Assembly (NCBI RefSeq): GCF_000513995.1
Contig: NZ_AZVB01000022.1
Span: 5,001-69,000, forward strand
Direction of reading: 5' to 3'
Origin: Pseudoxanthomonas sp. J35
Lineage (GTDB): Bacteria > Pseudomonadota > Gammaproteobacteria > Xanthomonadales > Xanthomonadaceae
Length of the DNA: 64,000 nt
The notes beneath the pieces are model-generated. The model was given only the letters and a program-made list of their open reading frames with translations. It was not told the origin of the DNA and did not search any database. Shown here piece after piece: positions 20,752 to 27,035 of the stretch (the stretch's first letter is position 1; every line of letters starts with the position of its first letter). Both the position numbers and the translations under genes were made by a program.

Positions 20752-20784
20752 GGCGGAAGGGCCGGCATTGCCGGCCCTTCCGCC
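20752..20784. terminator. Bidirectional hairpin between tex and the AhpD-like gene
   Basis: Arms of 15 perfect base pairs (20752-20766 and 20770-20784) with a 3-base loop lie between the convergent genes, 13 bases after the tex stop and 24 bases after the opposing stop. There is no T-run on either side, so termination may depend on stem strength or Rho. Confidence 0.6.
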
Positions 20785-20808
20785 ATCCAGGCGCCTCGCG
20801 ACGGCGTC

Positions 20809-21168
20809 TTACGCCGCTTCGGCCGCCTTGCGGAACTCGTCGTAGGCGGCCTGGGCATTGGCCGCGTACATCAGCGACGGGCCACCGCCCATGTACACCG
20901 CCACACCCAGCATCTCGCGGAACTCCTCCGGGGTGGTGCCCAGGCGCACCAGCGCCCTGGCGTGGAAGCCCAGGCAGCCGTCGCAGCGGTTGGCTACGCC
21001 GATGGCCATGGCGATCAGCTCCTTGGTCTTCCCGTCCAGCACGCCTGGCGCCATCGCCGCCTTGCTGAGGTCTCCAAAGCCCTGCATTACATCGGCGTTG
21101 TGGGTGCGCAGCGCGGTCAGGTTGCGGGAGATGTCGCGGGTCAGTTCGGTATAGCTGGCGGCATTCAT
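20809..21168 (-). CDS. Carboxymuconolactone decarboxylase-family (AhpD-like) protein
   Basis: 119 residues, one CMD domain. The redox motif is R-C-D-G-C-L-G-F-H (CxxC plus downstream His) near residues 62-68, as in AhpD-type alkylhydroperoxidases. The C-terminal G-V-A-V-Y-M-G-G-G-P-S-L-M-Y is also family-typical. Likely a small thiol-dependent peroxidase or disulfide reductase. It is divergent from the ArsR/YgaV-like regulator and its promoter shares the same palindrome, so it is probably controlled by it. Confidence 0.88.
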   Translation of the reverse strand: MNAASYTELTRDISRNLTALRTHNADVMQGFGDLSKAAMAPGVLDGKTKELIAMAIGVANRCDGCLGFHARALVRLGTTPEEFREMLGVAVYMGGGPSLMYAANAQAAYDEFRKAAEAA

Positions 21169-21195
21169 GGCGATGTCCGGTGTGGAAGTGGCGCC

Positions 21196-21223
21196 AGTAT
21201 ATTAGTCATTGCTAATTTAGCAA
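21196..21223 (-). promoter_or_regulatory. Promoter of the AhpD-like gene, overlapping the shared operator
   Basis: On the minus strand TTGCTA (21223-21218) and TATACT (21201-21196) are separated by 16 bases, giving a start about 20 bases before the ATG. The -35 box is one arm of the 21208-21224 palindrome. Confidence 0.55.
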
Positions 21224-21224
21224 T
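21208..21224. promoter_or_regulatory. Palindromic operator for the ArsR/YgaV-like repressor
   Basis: ATTGCTAA-T-TTAGCAAT is a perfect inverted repeat with 8-base arms in the 74-base divergent intergenic region. Each arm supplies the -35 box of one of two divergent promoters, so a bound dimer would block both. Its AT-rich sequence stands out from the GC-rich surroundings. Confidence 0.65.
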
Positions 21225-21236
21225 ACCTGATATGAT
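21209..21236 (+). promoter_or_regulatory. Promoter of the ArsR-rhodanese operon, possibly leaderless
   Basis: TTGCTA (21209-21214) and TATGAT (21231-21236) are 16 bases apart. The predicted start, 6-7 bases after the -10, falls on the ATG at 21243. No Shine-Dalgarno precedes this ATG, so the message is probably leaderless. Confidence 0.55.
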
Positions 21237-21242
21237 GCCCGC

Positions 21243-21560
21243 ATGAGCCAACCGTTCACTTCGAAGGACCGTGCCTTCCTCCGCCAGGGCGCCGGCGAGG
21301 CCGCGGCCATGCTGCGCACCCTCGGCCACGAGCAGCGCCTGCTGGTGCTGTGCCTGCTGATCGGCCATGGCGAGCTCAACGTCAGCCAGCTGCTGGAGCA
21401 GGTGGAGCTGAGCCAGTCGGCGCTGTCCCAGCATCTGGCGCGGATGCGCGCCGACGGCCTGGTCGACTGCCGGCGCGAAGGCCAGGCCGTCTACTACCGC
21501 ATCGCCGACCCGCGCGTGGCCACCCTGGTGGGCGCGCTCAAGTCCGTGTTCTGCCCCTGA
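21243..21560 (+). CDS. ArsR-family repressor, YgaV/BigR-like sulfide or redox sensor
   Basis: 105 residues with a winged helix-turn-helix; the recognition helix is L-S-Q-S-A-L-S-Q-H-L-A-R. Cys37 (V-L-C-L-L) and Cys104 (V-F-C-P) match the two sensing cysteines of BigR/SqrR/YgaV proteins, which form a per- or polysulfide bridge and leave DNA. The gene next door encodes a YgaP-like rhodanese, the same pair as E. coli ygaVP. It likely represses itself and the divergent AhpD-like gene through the palindrome at 21208-21224. An extra cysteine, Cys76, is present. Confidence 0.85.
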   Translation: MSQPFTSKDRAFLRQGAGEAAAMLRTLGHEQRLLVLCLLIGHGELNVSQLLEQVELSQSALSQHLARMRADGLVDCRREGQAVYYRIADPRVATLVGALKSVFCP

Positions 21561-21568
21561 GGAACCCC

Positions 21569-22093
21569 ATGAGAACCATCGATGCCCGCACCGCCCGTTC
21601 CCTGCTCGACCAGGGCGCGCTGCTGGTGGACATCCGCGAACCCGACGAACACGCGCGCGAGCGCATTCCCGGTGCCTGCTGCATTCCGCTGGCCCGGCTC
21701 GCCTCGGCGCCGGAACTGGCCGGCACGCGGGGGCGCGCCGTGGTGTTCCACTGCCGCTCCGGCATGCGTACCCGGGCCAACTCCGAGGTTCTGGAAGCGG
21801 CCGCCGGTGGCTGCGACGCCTACGTGGTCGAGGGTGGTCTGGATGCCTGGAAGCAGGCCGGCCTGCCCGTGCAGCGCGACGCCCGCGCGCCGCTGGAGTT
21901 GATGCGCCAGGTACAGATCGCCGCCGGCGGGCTGGCCCTGTCCGGCACGGTGCTGGCGGCCTCGGTCTCGCCGTGGTTCCTGCTGGTGCCGGGCATGGTC
22001 GGGCTGGGCCTGGTGTTCGCCGGGCTCACCGGCTTCTGCGGCATGGCCCACCTGCTGGCGCGCATGCCCTGGAACCGCGCCCGGCCGATGTAG
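21569..22093 (+). CDS. Membrane-anchored rhodanese, YgaP-like
   Basis: 174 residues. The N-terminal rhodanese domain (about 1-110) has the active-site loop F-H-C-R-S-G-M-R-T with Cys62. The C-terminal DUF2892-type part has two membrane helices (about 122-140 and 143-162). This is the YgaP architecture: a cytoplasmic sulfurtransferase tethered to the inner membrane. It starts 8 bases after the ArsR stop, in one operon. Likely role: transfer or removal of sulfane sulfur during sulfide stress. Confidence 0.88.
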   Translation: MRTIDARTARSLLDQGALLVDIREPDEHARERIPGACCIPLARLASAPELAGTRGRAVVFHCRSGMRTRANSEVLEAAAGGCDAYVVEGGLDAWKQAGLPVQRDARAPLELMRQVQIAAGGLALSGTVLAASVSPWFLLVPGMVGLGLVFAGLTGFCGMAHLLARMPWNRARPM

Positions 22094-22100
22094 CCGGCGC

Positions 22101-22145
22101 CTGCAACTTCCCGTGCGCGCCGGGAAAACCGCCGCGGCGCGCTAC
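22101..22145 (-). repeat. GTAG-headed REP hairpin downstream of the RAYT gene
   Basis: Read on the minus strand it begins GTAG at 22145-22142 (overlapping the RAYT stop codon), then a stem TTCCCG/CGGGAA (22126-22121 with 22113-22108, 7-base loop) and the tail G-T-T-G-C-A-G-G-C-G. The copy at 22677-22710 has the same plan and the opposite orientation. It also lies between convergent genes. Confidence 0.65.
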
Positions 22146-22612
22146 ACCCAGGCGCAGTCCCAGAACGGGTAGTCGCGGATGTCATCCACCAGGCGCGCGC
22201 GCAGCGGCTCGGCGATGATGTAGCGGGCCACGGTACGCAGGTCGTCCTCGCGGCGCAGCTGCCGGTCGTGGAAGGCCGGTTCCCATAACGGGCCGGCGCG
22301 CGACAGCACGCGGTTCACCTGCACGCCGGTGACCGACTTCATCCGCTGCACCACCTTCTCCAGTGGATCGCGCTGCCCGACCTGCAGCAGCCAGTGCGCC
22401 TGGTCGGGCATCAGCACCCAGGCCAGCAGCGTGGCGTCGCCGTGCGCCAGCGGCTGGCGGAAAGCGCGCACCGCCTCGCAACCGACATGGAAGTTCGAGA
22501 ACCAGGCCTGGCGGTCGCGGGTGGCGACGCTGACGTGGTAGGCCTGCCCGGGGATGGACAGCCCGCGCTGCCGCACCACGCGCAATCCCTGGAACCGGTC
22601 CTCGGTATGCAT
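22142..22612 (-). CDS. REP-associated tyrosine transposase (RAYT), metal-site variant
   Basis: Y1-transposase fold, about 156 residues from the ATG at 22612 (in-frame ATGs at 22618 and 22627 are possible). The family segment M-P-x-H-x-H is here M-P-D-Q-A-H-W-L-L: the first metal-binding His of the HUH motif is Gln. The catalytic Tyr region A-R-Y-I-I-A-E-P-L-R-A is intact. RAYTs nick single-stranded REP DNA at GTAG. The gene is flanked by two inverted GTAG hairpins, as in known RAYT loci. The His-to-Gln change suggests reduced or altered nicking. Confidence 0.85.
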   Translation of the reverse strand: MHTEDRFQGLRVVRQRGLSIPGQAYHVSVATRDRQAWFSNFHVGCEAVRAFRQPLAHGDATLLAWVLMPDQAHWLLQVGQRDPLEKVVQRMKSVTGVQVNRVLSRAGPLWEPAFHDRQLRREDDLRTVARYIIAEPLRARLVDDIRDYPFWDCAWV

Positions 22613-22654
22613 GTCCATGGACCGCATCCTTGCAAGCGGCCCGTGGGCGGAACA

Positions 22655-22668
22655 GCGGACTGGTCCGC
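22655..22668. repeat. Palindrome GCGGAC-TG-GTCCGC upstream of the RAYT gene
   Basis: A perfect inverted repeat with 6-base arms sits just before the GTAG element at 22677 and shares the outer C-A-G-C-G-G-A and T-C-C-G-C-T-G segments, so alternative hairpins can form. It lies in the RAYT leader. Confidence 0.45.
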
Positions 22669-22676
22669 AATCCGCT

Positions 22677-22710
22677 GTAGGAATTTTCCACGGCGGAAAG
22701 TTGCGGGCGA
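22677..22710 (+). repeat. GTAG-headed REP hairpin upstream of the RAYT gene
   Basis: GTAG at 22677-22680, stem TTTCC/GGAAA (22685-22689 with 22695-22699, 5-base loop), then G-T-T-G-C-G-G-G-C-G. It is the inverted partner of the 22101-22145 element; the two GTAG ends face the RAYT gene. Confidence 0.65.
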
Positions 22711-22750
22711 AAAGGTCCACCGCGAGCACAGGGCGCACGGCCCCGCAGGC

Positions 22751-23715
22751 TTACTCGGCCCACTCCTGGTCGGTGGTGAACACGATCGTCAGCCAGCGGT
22801 CCGCCGACTCCGGGCCGATCGCCTCGCCGACTTCGTCGCGCAGCGGTCCCAGGCTTCCAGTGCCCGCGGCGGTGCGCCGCGCGGCACGATGAAGTACAGC
22901 TCGATCTGGCGGCCGCGACCGACCCGCGCCACGTACGACCGGAACGACAGGAAGCCTTCGCGGCGCACCACCTCCGCTGCCACCGCGTCGACCTGCTGCT
23001 TCAGCTCCAGCGGCGTGACCAGCAGGATGTCGGCGATCGCGCTGCGCACCGCACCCAGCGGCACCGGGATCACCACCAGGCACACCAGCGCCAGCACCGC
23101 CGGATCCACGTATGGCGCCATCCATGCCCAGCGCGTGCCCTGCATCGTCTTGCCGATGGCGAAGACCGCCAGCAGCGCGCCGCTGATCGCCGCCGACACC
23201 AGCCAGCCGCGTGCCTCCATCGCCACCGGCTGCGAACCGATGCGGCGGTTCGCGCGCAGCGCATAGGCGGCCATCGCGATGCTGATCGCGACCGTGGCCA
23301 CGGCATAGACGATGGCCTGGCCGAAGTGCAGCTCGCGGCCGCCATCGAGGAAGCTGCCGATGGCGTTGACCAGCGCGTACGCGGCCGCGGCGGACATCAG
23401 CAAGCCGGTGGCACCCAGCACCATCGGTTCCAGGTGCCAGAAGCCCATGGTGAAGCGCTCGGCGAGGCGGCGGTCCTGCGGATCGTCGGCGGCGTAGCCG
23501 GCGATGAGGCGCGCGACCAGCAGCGCCGCGGCGCTGGTGATGCCGTCGGCCAGCGAGTAGATGCCGTCGAACACGATCGCGTACGAACCGGACAGCAGGC
23601 CGACGACGATGCCCACCGCCGCGACCAGGCCGGTGGCCGCGATCGAGCGGCGCAGGACGCGCTGTTCACCGCCACCGGGCGGCGGCTCCTGCACGGGGCC
23701 GGACGCTTCGCTCAT
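22751..23715 (-). pseudogene. Cation diffusion facilitator transporter with an apparent frameshift
   Basis: The frame from 23715 gives a CDF-type protein: N-terminal region, then membrane helices (I-V-V-G-L-L-S-G-S-Y-A-I-V-F-D-G, with S-L-A-D-G-I-T-S-A-A-A-L-L as the metal-binding helix), and a cytoplasmic C-domain. Near 22845-22850 it loses the family C-terminus. The neighbouring frame continues with P-L-R-D-E-V-G-E-A-I-G...W-L-T-I-V-F-T-T-D-Q-E-W-A to a stop at 22751. One missing C in GGGACC would explain it. Otherwise the protein ends at 22789 with 308 residues. This could be a sequencing error or a real truncation of the last 30 residues. Confidence 0.7.
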
Positions 23716-23772
23716 GGGGCGCAGCCTGCACCTTGCGGCGCCGTGGCGCCACTGCGTCGCGCCGGGCGGCGG

Positions 23773-25662
23773 TCAGGCCACCCGGCTGCGACGCAGGCGT
23801 TCCAGATGCACCAGCAGCAGCGAGATCGCCGCCGGTGTCATGCCGGGGATGCGTTGGGCCTGCCCGATCGTCTGCGGCCGCACCCGCTCCAGTTTCTGCT
23901 GCACTTCCGCGGACAGGCCGCGTACGGCGGCGTAGTCGAAGTCCGCGGGGATGGCGGTGTCCTCGTGGCGCTGCTGGCGCGCGATCTCGTCGCGCTGGCG
24001 GTCGAGGTAGCCGGCGTACTTCACCGCGATCTCGACCTGCTCGGCCACCTGCGCGTCGTCCACGCCCGGGCCCAGCGCCGGCACCCGCATCAGCGCGGCA
24101 TAGCCGAGCTCCGGGCGCTTGATCAGGTCCAGCGCGCTGGTCTCGCGGCTCACCGCCACGCCCAGCACCGCCTCGACCTCGCGGCCGATGGCGTTGGCCG
24201 GCGTCGCCCACAGCGCGCGCAGGCGCGCGGTCTCGCGCTCGATCGCCTCGCGCTTGGCCTCGAAGCGCGACCAGCGCGCGTCGTCGACCACGCCCAGCTC
24301 GCGGCCGCGCGGGGTCAGGCGCAGGTCGGCGTTGTCTTCGCGCAGCTGCAGCCGGTACTCGGCGCGGCTGGTGAACATGCGGTACGGCTCGTTGGTGCCG
24401 TGGGTGATCAGGTCGTCGACCAGCACGCCCAGGTAGGCCTCGTCGCGGCGCGGCGCCCAGCCTTCCTGGTCGCGTACGTGGCGGGCGGCGTTGATGCCGG
24501 CCAGCAGCCCCTGCGCGGCCGCCTCCTCATAGCCGGTGGTGCCGTTGATCTGCCCGGCGAAGAACAGGCCGGACACGGCCTTGGTCTCCAGCGTGGCCTT
24601 CAGCCCACGCGGGTCGAAGAAGTCGTATTCGATCGCGTAGCCGGGACGGGTGATGTGCGCGTTCCCGAAGCCGCGGATCGAACGCACCAGCTCCAGCTGC
24701 ACGTCGAACGGCAGCGATGTGGAGATGCCGTTGGGATAGATCTCCACCACGTCCAGCCCCTCCGGCTCGACGAAGATCTGGTGGCTGGGCTTGTCGGCGA
24801 AGCGCACCACCTTGTCCTCGATCGAGGGGCAGTAGCGCGGGCCGATGCCCTCGATCTGGCCGGTGTACAGCGGCGAGCGGTCCAGCGCGCCGCGGATGAT
24901 CTCGTGGGTGCGCTCGGTGGTGTGGGTGATCCAGCACGAAACCTGGCGCGGGTGGTCGGCCACGTCGCCGAGGAACGACATCACCGGCATCGGGTCGTCG
25001 CCGGACTGCTCGTCCATCACCGCGTAGTCGAGCGTGCGCCCGTCGATGCGCGGCGGGGTGCCGGTCTTGAGCCGGTCCACCACGAACGGGCGCTCGCGCA
25101 GGCGCGCGGCCAGGGTGGCCGACGGCGGGTCGCCCATGCGCCCGGCGGCGTAGGTGGTCGGACCGATGTGGACCTTGCCGGCGAGGAACGTACCGGCGGT
25201 CAGGACCACGGCCGGCGCGTCGAAGCGCAGGCCGGTCTGGGTGATCGCGCCGCGCACGGCGTCGCCCTCGATCACGAGGTCGTCGACCGCCGCCTGGAAC
25301 ACGGTCAGGTTGGGCTGGTTCTCGACCATGCGCCGGATCGCCGCACGGTACAGCGCGCGGTCGGCCTGGCAGCGGGTCGCGCGCACCGCCGGGCCCTTGG
25401 ACGCGTTGAGCGTGCGCCACTGGATGCCGGCCAGGTCGGCGGCGCGGGCCATGGCTCCGCCGAGGGCGTCGATCTCCTTGACCAGGTGGCCCTTGCCGAT
25501 GCCGCCGATTGCCGGGTTGCAGCTCATCGCGCCCACGGTCTCGATGTTGTGGGTCAGCAGCAGGGTGCGCGCGCCGGAGCGGGCCGAGGCCAGCGCGGCT
25601 TCGGTGCCGGCGTGGCCGCCGCCGATCACGATGACGTCGTACTGGTGGAAGGAGCGGGTCAT
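23773..25662 (-). CDS. mnmG: tRNA uridine-5-carboxymethylaminomethyl(34) synthesis enzyme
   Basis: 629 residues from the ATG at 25662, the usual MnmG/GidA length; the longer frame upstream is rejected because it leaves the family N-terminus [22 protein letters not shown]-binding [22 protein letters not shown] and the catalytic-region C-W-I-T-H-T are present. With MnmE it modifies U34 of several tRNAs. Its TAGAAT -10 candidate (25711-25706) overlaps the region of the divergent sigma54-like promoter. Confidence 0.97.
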   Translation of the reverse strand: MTRSFHQYDVIVIGGGHAGTEAALASARSGARTLLLTHNIETVGAMSCNPAIGGIGKGHLVKEIDALGGAMARAADLAGIQWRTLNASKGPAVRATRCQADRALYRAAIRRMVENQPNLTVFQAAVDDLVIEGDAVRGAITQTGLRFDAPAVVLTAGTFLAGKVHIGPTTYAAGRMGDPPSATLAARLRERPFVVDRLKTGTPPRIDGRTLDYAVMDEQSGDDPMPVMSFLGDVADHPRQVSCWITHTTERTHEIIRGALDRSPLYTGQIEGIGPRYCPSIEDKVVRFADKPSHQIFVEPEGLDVVEIYPNGISTSLPFDVQLELVRSIRGFGNAHITRPGYAIEYDFFDPRGLKATLETKAVSGLFFAGQINGTTGYEEAAAQGLLAGINAARHVRDQEGWAPRRDEAYLGVLVDDLITHGTNEPYRMFTSRAEYRLQLREDNADLRLTPRGRELGVVDDARWSRFEAKREAIERETARLRALWATPANAIGREVEAVLGVAVSRETSALDLIKRPELGYAALMRVPALGPGVDDAQVAEQVEIAVKYAGYLDRQRDEIARQQRHEDTAIPADFDYAAVRGLSAEVQQKLERVRPQTIGQAQRIPGMTPAAISLLLVHLERLRRSRVA

Positions 25663-25705
25663 GCGGGTATCCGGGAAGCGCCTGGGGGGCCGGCGCCGGA
25701 CGGCA

Positions 25706-25711
25706 ATTCTA
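25706..25711 (-). promoter_or_regulatory. Candidate -10 element of mnmG
   Basis: TAGAAT on the minus strand, 44 bases before the mnmG ATG. A -35 box at standard spacing is poor (AAGTCC), so strength is doubtful. The upstream half overlaps the plus-strand sigma54-like element, so the two promoters would compete. Confidence 0.35.
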
Positions 25712-25732
25712 CGCCCGGGGGTGTCCGTGGAC

Positions 25733-25748
25733 TTGGCACGCTTCCTGC
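25733..25748 (+). promoter_or_regulatory. Sigma54 (RpoN)-type promoter
   Basis: TTGGCACG-CTTC-CTGC: the invariant -24 GG (25735-25736) and -12 GC (25747-25748) are separated by exactly 10 bases, and the match to TGGCACG-N4-TTGC differs at one base. It reads away from mnmG into a gene-free stretch that ends in a strong terminator. No enhancer-binding site was identified. Confidence 0.55.
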
Positions 25749-25759
25749 GATAGCCATCA

Positions 25760-25879
25760 CGTGCACCCATCGCGGCAATGCGTCGGGGGCGCGGGCTGGA
25801 ATTGGAACAGGGGCCAGCCACGCGCGCGATGGGGAAGCCGAGGGGCCGGCAGTCGGGGGACTGCCGGCCCCGTTTTTTT
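25760..25879 (+). ncRNA. Candidate small RNA driven by the sigma54-like promoter
   Basis: About 120 bases from the predicted start (12 bases after the -12 GC) to the T-run. No plausible coding frame ends inside it: the frame from the ATG at 25778 runs straight through the terminator. The 5' part holds unpaired GGA-containing stretches (CTGGAATTGGAACAG, GATGGGGAAG), and the 3' end is a 13-bp terminator stem. A stand-alone RNA is inferred from promoter plus terminator without a gene; no homologue is known to me. Confidence 0.5.
25842..25879 (+). terminator. Strong intrinsic terminator of the candidate small RNA
   Basis: A 13-bp perfect stem (25842-25854 with 25859-25871), GGGG loop, then G and seven T's (25873-25879). 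It is the best intrinsic terminator seen in the window. Confidence 0.85.
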
Positions 25880-25912
25880 GCCCGGCGCCAGCCAAACCGT
25901 GACCGGGTCCGC

Positions 25913-25947
25913 AAAAAGCGACAGCCCGGCCAGGGGACCGGGCTGTC
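25913..25947 (-). terminator. Intrinsic terminator facing the small-RNA terminator
   Basis: On the minus strand GACAGCCCGG (25947-25938) pairs with CCGGGCTGTC (25929-25920) around an 8-base loop, followed by GC and five T's (25917-25913). It ends transcripts coming leftward from the lipoprotein gene, whose stop is 156 bases upstream. Confidence 0.75.
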
Positions 25948-26102
25948 TTGGGGGCGCCGATGTCCGACAGGGCCGGAACAGGGGGGATCCAGATTTCCCT
26001 GCCGGACATCGACGTGGACTTGCCGGGCAGGTCACAACCTGACGTGCCCTGTCACGTGCGGGCTAAGCTTGCGTCCACCGTCCCGGCAACGCAAGCGCTT
26101 TT
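25948..26102 (-). ncRNA. Structured 3' region of the lipoprotein transcript, possible 3'-derived small RNA
   Basis: Between the lipoprotein stop and the terminator are two further inverted repeats: 8-base arms at 26089-26096 and 26067-26074 directly after the stop, and 12-base arms at 25997-26008 and 25961-25972 whose single mismatch is a G-U pair only on the minus-strand RNA. A TTGCCG...TTAGCC pair 17 bases apart could be an internal promoter. The asymmetry of the wobble pair favours a minus-strand RNA function. Confidence 0.4.
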
Positions 26103-26900
26103 TCAGGGCTCATTCGTGTCGCGCGTCCCACTACGCTGCGGTCGCGAGTTGCCACTGGGCGCCGGGCGCGGGGCCGGGGCACTGCGCGGGGCCGCATCGC
26201 TGCGCGGCGCCTGGCGGAACTCGCCGCCGCTGCGGGGCTGCGGCTGCGGCGAGACCGGACGCGTCGCCACCGGCGCGACGTTGCCGCCATTGCCCGGGAA
26301 ACGGCGGCGGACCGCGGTGTCGGTACCACCCTGCGGCGGATCGACCCGGTAACCGGTGCCGGTCGGCGGCACCGGTCGCATGCCGCCACCCGTGTACGGG
26401 CCCGGGCCACCGCCCATCCCCGGCTGCGGAGCGGCGATGCTGCCGGTTCCCGGCTGCGGGCGCCGCCGCGGCTGGTCCTCCTCGCTGCCGCGGCGCAGCC
26501 GCTCCAGATCGCGCCATGGCGCGCGGTTGAGCGGGGGCGGCGTATGGCCGGCCGTCGGCGGCGGCCGGTCGGGGCGGCCGTCATGGTCGCCGCCGTGGTG
26601 GCCGGGCCCCGGCGGAGCCGGCGCATGCGGGTGGTAGTGCGGCGGACGGTAGTAGTAACCGGGATAGCCGTACCCGTAGTAATAGGAGGGATGGCCGTAG
26701 CCCAGGCCGAACGACCAGCCGGGCCGGTAGCGGTAGGCGTAGGGCACGCCGTATCCGTAACCGTAGCTGCCGTAGACCGTGCCGTACCCGGAGTAGTCGT
26801 AACCGGTGTAGTAACCGCCGCCATCGTCGACGTACCCGTAGGTGGTGCAGCCGGCCAGGGCCAGCGCACAGGCCAGGCCGGTAAACACTCGCAGTTTCAT
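26103..26900 (-). CDS. Tyr/Gly/Pro-rich lipoprotein
   Basis: 265 residues from the ATG at 26900, preceded by a G-rich Shine-Dalgarno. The signal ends in the lipobox L-A-G-C, so Cys is lipidated. Residues about 20-90 are an extreme Tyr/Gly stretch (Y-G-Y-G-Y and P-Y-A-Y-R-Y types), followed by a His/Pro segment and a long Pro/Arg/Gly tail. Such composition suggests an unstructured envelope-surface protein. No enzymatic domain is visible. Long frames extending to 27479 are rejected. Confidence 0.75.
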   Translation of the reverse strand: MKLRVFTGLACALALAGCTTYGYVDDGGGYYTGYDYSGYGTVYGSYGYGYGVPYAYRYRPGWSFGLGYGHPSYYYGYGYPGYYYRPPHYHPHAPAPPGPGHHGGDHDGRPDRPPPTAGHTPPPLNRAPWRDLERLRRGSEEDQPRRRPQPGTGSIAAPQPGMGGGPGPYTGGGMRPVPPTGTGYRVDPPQGGTDTAVRRRFPGNGGNVAPVATRPVSPQPQPRSGGEFRQAPRSDAAPRSAPAPRPAPSGNSRPQRSGTRDTNEP

Positions 26901-27035
26901 GGCGGTTCCCCCCCTCGGGCTTGGATGGCCAGCTTCGTGGCGGCGCTTTGAATCCGTGCTTAACCCGGCCGGGTGCCCCGTCGTTTCGCCACACGATGAC
27001 GGGTCCGGCCGTGGTCGATACGTTAACCTTGGCCC

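Noticed and set aside
21232-21243. ATGs upstream of the ArsR start
   Set aside because: Neither 21232 nor 21235 is in frame with the winged-helix protein.
25663-25914. N-terminal extension of mnmG
   Set aside because: The extension crosses the sigma54-like element and the terminator and lacks homology; the ATG at 25662 begins the known FAD-binding N-terminus.
25778-26530. Plus-strand open frame starting in the candidate small RNA
   Set aside because: It reads through a 13-bp terminator and antisense of the lipoprotein; no ribosome site.
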